Part shown: positions 63,909 to 64,000 of the stretch, piece after piece
Numbering within the stretch: position 1 is the stretch's first letter
How the letters are laid out: every line of letters begins with the position of its first letter
Source: Brasenia schreberi
Taxonomy: Eukaryota > Streptophyta > Magnoliopsida > Nymphaeales > Cabombaceae
Reading direction: 5' to 3'
Assembly: GCA_036023115.1 (NCBI GenBank)
Contig: JAYKKT010000040.1
Coordinates: forward strand, 2,911,501 to 2,975,500
DNA: 64,000 nt
Made by a program: the position numbers and the translations under genes
The notes under the pieces: model-generated
Told to the model about the DNA's origin: nothing
Databases searched by the model: none
Seen by the model: the letters and a program-made list of their open reading frames with translations, nothing else

Positions 63909-64000
63909 TGACACACATACCGGAGAAGGGGCCAAACTAGTAGAACGGGTACGGAGCAACCCAGGGGAGTCCTTGTTCTGGGTCGTAAGGATAACGGAAC
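62548..64000 (-). CDS. DUF4378 / TRM (LONGIFOLIA-type) protein, last two exons
   Basis: TRM proteins bind TON1 and microtubules and shape cell elongation (family knowledge). The penultimate exon enters from the right edge and ends at 63921 (donor CCG|GTATGT), encoding LTTQNKDSPGLLRTRSTSLA and PSP. The last exon 63288-62548 (acceptor TCAATAG, phase 0) encodes ASPAITSPALDDGHVIQDDA to the stop, 247 codons including the stop. DUF4378 occupies the end: RLVFEFVDELLRQRLEA, RPWMMM, TGRQLLRDVWMDVRSI, and the closing SVAETILFRIEQEVADSLLC. A His-rich segment (HHHGHHRHDH) lies between the SP-rich motif and the domain. The intron 63289-63920 carries (TA)n and (GA)n runs. The rest of the gene is outside the window. 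Which TRM subgroup is not resolved. Confidence 0.85.
63838..63905. repeat. (TA)n-(GA)n microsatellite in DUF4378 gene intron
   Basis: About 36 bp of TA followed by about 32 bp of GA, 16 bp inside the donor site of the upstream exon. Confidence 0.95.

Noticed and set aside
63921..64000. Alternative frame at the right edge giving RYPYDPEQGLPWVAPY then a stop
   Set aside because: Another frame of the same exon joins the DUF4378 exon in phase and continues its SP-rich motif, which fits better.

Overview
This is plant nuclear DNA, most likely from an angiosperm. The evidence is spliced genes with GT-AG introns, plant-specific families (AP2/ERF, type I MADS, P-class PPR, DUF4378/TRM, LPEAT2, URT1), Ty1-copia elements primed by initiator-Met tRNA, long AT-rich spacers and many (TA)n/(GA)n microsatellites. 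I cannot name the species. Genes are sparse and introns can be very large and filled with transposons.

Left third (1-19.3 kb): one minus-strand gene, the RNA uridylyltransferase URT1. Its start codon is at 19253, five coding exons are visible, and the last exon(s) lie beyond the left edge. The intron between exons 2 and 3 is 13.9 kb. It holds a broken AP2/ERF (ERF003-like) gene on the opposite strand with a SINE in its intron, a near-complete copia element placed just after the ERF stop, a decayed RTE-type LINE, a second, truncated copia inserted in that LINE, and a U6 snRNA-like sequence at the truncation point. The first URT1 intron carries a foldback element and a long (TA)n tract.

Middle (19.3-41.1 kb): a strong palindromic MITE lies upstream of URT1, followed by repeat-rich spacer. 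A MINDY-type (FAM63) deubiquitinase gene on the plus strand (25.06-28.7 kb) appears damaged. It is tail-to-tail with the C-terminal exons of the lysophospholipid acyltransferase LPEAT2 on the minus strand (29.2-33.5 kb); the acyltransferase half of LPEAT2 was not found. After about 7 kb of AT-rich repeats comes an intact single-exon M-gamma MADS-box gene (40.47-41.08 kb, minus).

Right third (41-64 kb): mostly repeats and unidentified DNA, with a solo LTR, tandem duplications, an intact single-exon PPR gene related to At5g46680 (48.67-50.06 kb, minus), a histone H3.1 fragment (55 kb), another copy of the foldback family (61.4 kb), and the last two exons of a DUF4378/TRM (LONGIFOLIA-type) gene entering from the right edge (minus).

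The genes do not form a pathway. URT1 and LPEAT2 are also close together in Arabidopsis (At2g45620 and At2g45670), so their neighbourhood may be ancient microsynteny. No wholly new system is evident. The oddest signals are the U6-like chimera, the peptide repeat array and leader repeats of URT1, and the altered active site of the MINDY copy.
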